Of a DNA stretch of 64,000 bases, positions 60,541 through 64,000 are shown in pieces. The position numbers were made by a program, and so were the translations under genes. Below the pieces are notes generated by a model. That model saw nothing but the letters and a program-made list of their open reading frames with translations. It was not told the DNA's origin and did not search any database. Source of the stretch: Nymphaea colorata (lineage: Eukaryota > Streptophyta > Magnoliopsida > Nymphaeales > Nymphaeaceae); the NCBI RefSeq assembly GCF_008831285.2, contig NC_045146.1:16321289-16385288 (forward strand). Reading direction: 5' to 3'. Each line of letters starts with the position of its first letter. Positions within the stretch are counted from its first letter, which is position 1.

Positions 60541-62950
60541 CTCTTATTGGCTCTCATGTCTGATACTCAATGTTGGAGAGCCTCTATCTGTCTTGGGGCA
60601 GTTTTTCAACTTTTTTGTATGGTGACATTTAACAATGTTGCCTTCATTGAGAAATCTGTCGATAAAACATGCGTTCAATCTTTTACCAATACCATATATC
60701 TATAAATACATGTGTTGAATATTTTACCACGTCTTGGCTTATCTTCTCTCAGTGCTCTGCATAAAATGAAACTAACCGTGCCTTTTTAGACAAAATTGAA
60801 GAATTAGGCTTTTGGTGGTTTGGACGGCTCAGCTGCCAAGGAATACTTGGCTAATGCAGATCAATGTGCAAGTTTTGGACCAACCAATGCATGTTTCTTG
60901 ATGGTGACGTTGGACTCGATCAAGAAGAGAGATTGAGCAGGTCTCTGAAATCCAAGCGTTCAATAAAATTTTAAAACTTGGAGATTTATATGCTGATCAT
61001 ATTTATTGTGTATCAATAAGCGCAGCTGATCATGAACACATAGCTTTGGCATTTAGGCAGGTCAAATGAACAAATTTTTGGTCCTTTCCGTTTAGAACTC
61101 ACATTCTTTTGTCCTTGAGTATTATCCTCATTTACCCCGCTAAAACAATATAATACTGCAAAGAAAATTTTATTTTCTAGGATTGCTTGTAGCAATTTGC
61201 TTTTGATGATATCGCAAACAAATTGTACCCAATGACATGTGAGCATAACATCTTAGAGATTACCAAAGTTAGTGTTCTGAAAAGAGAGTTTTAGCGGTCT
61301 TACTCTTCATCAAGCTAAACTGGACTGTGACAGGGACACGAGCCTTCTGAACAATTCGGATTGTTCTCATCATGGTCATGAAAAATTTCAAAACTGAGAC
61401 TGCCCAAGCTTTGGGTGCAATGAGTACAAAGCAGTAAGGATATACCATTGTTAACCTAGTGCCCACCTAGAAGGACGAAGCTCGCATTTGATACAAGAGC
61501 AAAAGGTTCAATCTTAATGACATTTCCCCTTAACAATGATTAAAATCTCCCGATGCTCTATTTAGGGAGATCAACGAAGACTAGTTGTCCTCATTTTATC
61601 CAAATAATGGGGTCACACCAACGTTGAAAACAAGTGAATAATAGCTAAATTTTCAAAATCATACCCAAAGTTTAGTTAGTTAAAAATAAGAACATTACTA
61701 CTTGCTTCATAATTAGTTGAAATAGTTCATGAGGTCTTTTTTTTTTCTTTCTATCAAGTCTGTTAATGCATTTCTATTCGAATAAATCTTAAAAAGACAT
61801 CTAACAGTGTTTTCCAAAGCCTTGGAAATTTTGAGAATGGCTTATAATACTACACCTTATCTTTTGGAAGTAATCCTAAGCGGCACCTGATCCTTTAATA
61901 TTGTTAAAATCTACATCTAACCAATTTAAGCATAGATGGAAAAAATTGTGCGAGAACGACATAACCTCACGGGAAAATTGGTGCTGTTTCATGATAGTAG
62001 GGGTAAATTGATCGCCTTAGACATGCTGCAATGTTTTAATATTGCAATGTCCAACAAATGTTTCTCTTGTAACACTCGTTAGAACAATGTAAGTTTTCTC
62101 AGAAATTAAAAAAAAACAGACTCTTCTAAGTTAGGACCCAAAACATAGTGATGGTGACGTTAAACTTAGGATTTTCGTATATGAAACTACGAAACTAGGA
62201 GACTACAGAAATTGACTCTAATTAAGGCACGCAAACTGAAAAGCACAACATAAAGAACTAAGAAAAAATGGAGTAAGGACTATGATTTGAAAGTTGAAAC
62301 ATCATCAACTTACAAGTGGGTTTTTTTGATCTATCTAAGTGGGTTTGGATCTTTCTGGATCCAATTTTACATATTTAGATTCTGGATACAAGTTAAGGTC
62401 CAAACAAAAATAAACGCCAACATTATCCATTGATAACATGTTGGACATAGGATTCTGCTTCTTAGCTATTTTTCGATTAGATATATGATTGTTCTGAATT
62501 CGCTCCTGCATCAATATCCCAAGATTGAAGAAGAATCGTCCTAATTAGATCACTCAAACTGCAGCAGAATTGATTCTTCATCTCGCTCAATGAACTGATG
62601 TCACCGTTCTAAAAGATTTGGGTTGTGGGTTGTGGTTCGGATATAGTTTTACAGCCAAAGGTGTTTACGGAGGCCAAAATCTTGCCACCTAATCGACAAC
62701 GAAGGCAATCCACACGCGCCTATGGACTCGGAAGGGCCAAAGGGGCCGACGCTCCCCGTAGGCCCACAGACCGAGAGAGAGGGCGAGAGGGAAACAGAGA
62801 GCCTTGGTCCCTTGGCGGCGAGCGAGGGCGAAAGAGAGAGGGAATTGGTGGGGGATAGGATTTGAGAGGCTTCCATTCACAAGGTTGGCCTAAAGAGGAG
62901 AAAGAAGAAAGCAGGACGAGACAGGTGAAGAAGAAAAGGAAAGGGAGAGA
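60541..62950. other. Intergenic region between PGDH and SEP1
   Basis: PGDH 3' UTR, then AT-rich sequence with no supportable gene. From about 62690 the sequence turns GC-rich and GA-rich (gagagag and gaagaag words), consistent with the SEP1 promoter and leader. Confidence 0.45.
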
Positions 62951-64000
62951 ATGGCTTACGCTCAAGCATCTCAACCCATCTGCAGTCTCATAAGCAAAGG
63001 TTTTACAGATGGGGGCTCTGCGTATCTCAGACCTTCGGGCACTCTACTCCACCTTTCATCTCGGAAGATATCGGGAATGTCCACTACCTTTGCTAGGGGC
63101 TCCCCACTTCGTAAGTTGAGAACCCAATTTTCCTTCCTTCGTTTTTATGATGCATATACTTAATCTGATGATGAATGCCAAAAGTGGTTCTTAATATACT
63201 CAAATAGAACATGGTTCCTTGTTCCACAGAGTGTGAGAGAATGACGGCCGTGACCCAATTTGATTATTGTTTTATTTAGCAATCACAGCCTGTTAACCGA
63301 TGCATTGAAGGGGAAAGCTGGAGAGCTAATTGGATTATGCTTTCATCTAGTGATAGTAGTTATAATGTGTTGGCAGACCAGATTCTCTTTGGATGGTGTG
63401 GCGGAAATATGCTCGGATGTTAGTGAATGATTTTTTACTTGTATTTGTTACTGAAGTGTAATTCACTGACCAATGGACATGATATCTTGCGTTTGCATGC
63501 TCTCGTTTTTTTCTATTTGTATTGGATGCTGAAACCGTTATTAGCTTACACCTGGCATGATATCTAGTCATTTACGTACTCGCGTTTGTTTAGCAATTAC
63601 ACCATTCTTCGGTAATTGTTGTTGTCATGTATGGTTTACACGTAACTCAAGTGTTTTCTTTTTTTTTTTAAAAAAAATCATGGTGTGATAATTTGGAAGC
63701 TTACTACTTGATGCACTTAGTTTGGAAGACTTGCCAGCATACAACCGCAAGAAAAAATTGTGCACTTTCCATCAGATGTGAGCAAGGTACAAAGGGAAGC
63801 AACAGCTTAGATATATGGCTGGGGCGTTTAGCAATGGTGGGATTTTTATCGGCAGTTTCAGTTGAAGTGGTTACAGGGAAGGGACTCTTGGAGGTCTGTC
63901 TTTTCTTTCCCATCTTATATAATGACACTTTCGTGCTTCTCTTGTTCAAGTGATATCTTGTCATGCGTGCTTCAGAATCGTGTTGTGGCATCCACTTATC
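62951..64000 (+). CDS. SEP1: Stress enhanced protein 1, light-harvesting-like, partial at window edge
   Basis: Exons 62951-63110, 63721-63893 and from 63976 to the window end join in frame. The start has MAYAQASQPICSLISKG, and residues 1 to about 65 are Ser/Arg-rich like a chloroplast transit peptide. Exon 2 encodes ALSIRCEQGTKGSNSLDIWL, then GRLAMVGFLSAVSVEVVTGK and GLLE. LGRLAMVGF...E..TGKGLLE is the chlorophyll-binding helix signature of ELIP/SEP/OHP proteins, with Glu and Arg pairing as in LHC helices, and fits Arabidopsis SEP1 closely. The exon 2 acceptor was set at 63720 (acttag|TTTGG), since the nearer cag at 63734-63736 breaks the frame. The last exon shows only NRVVASTY before the window ends, so the second helix is not seen. 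In thylakoids such proteins help photoprotection under high light. Confidence 0.9.

Noticed and set aside
1-64000. CRISPR array, operon, riboswitch or bacterial-type signals
   Set aside because: None seen. The window is plant nuclear DNA with spliced genes, and spaced identical short repeats are absent.

Overview
This is a stretch of nuclear DNA from a flowering plant. The evidence is split genes with mostly GT..AG introns of 0.1 to 3.3 kb, chloroplast- and mitochondrion-targeted proteins, a PLS-DYW pentatricopeptide gene, plant-only families (TIC21, SEP1, plant-type reticulon), long (CT)n and (AT)n tracts, plant telomere motifs and small MITE-like elements. I cannot name the species. The gene order argues for a lineage that did not go through the crucifer duplications.

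Layout, left to right: an unidentified gene end (about 1-609); a PRKRIP1-like spliceosomal protein (+, 3182-7039); a reticulon-like protein (+, 9079-10165); a block of tandem duplications just beyond the 3' end of TIC21 (11787-12435); TIC21 of the chloroplast inner envelope (-, 17364-12799); a DYW-class PPR editing factor (+, 19946-22114); COX16, a cytochrome oxidase assembly factor (+, 27752-28761, with a GC-AG intron); an LRR receptor-like pseudokinase (-, 38801-36004); a 13.7 kb gene-poor interval with MITEs, microsatellites and short tandem duplications; EB1C, a microtubule plus-end protein (+, 52549-55746); phosphoglycerate dehydrogenase (+, 57198-60540); and the first three exons of SEP1, a light-harvesting-like stress protein (+, 62951 to the window end).

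The nine identified genes do not form a pathway; each is an ordinary housekeeping or organelle gene. Their order is the most informative signal. From memory, Arabidopsis carries PRKRIP1-like, RTNLB10, TIC21 and an LRR kinase side by side on chromosome 2 (At2g15270 to At2g15300), and SEP1, PGDH1 and a paralogous LRR kinase on chromosome 4 (At4g34190, At4g34200, At4g34220). The window holds both sets on one segment, so it looks like the less fractionated ancestral block. I found no CRISPR array, no intact autonomous transposon and no convincing new molecular system. The points worth a second look are non-canonical introns, partial-exon duplication inside TIC21, the pseudokinase active site, MITE insertions and one small unrecognised exon at 43391-43646.
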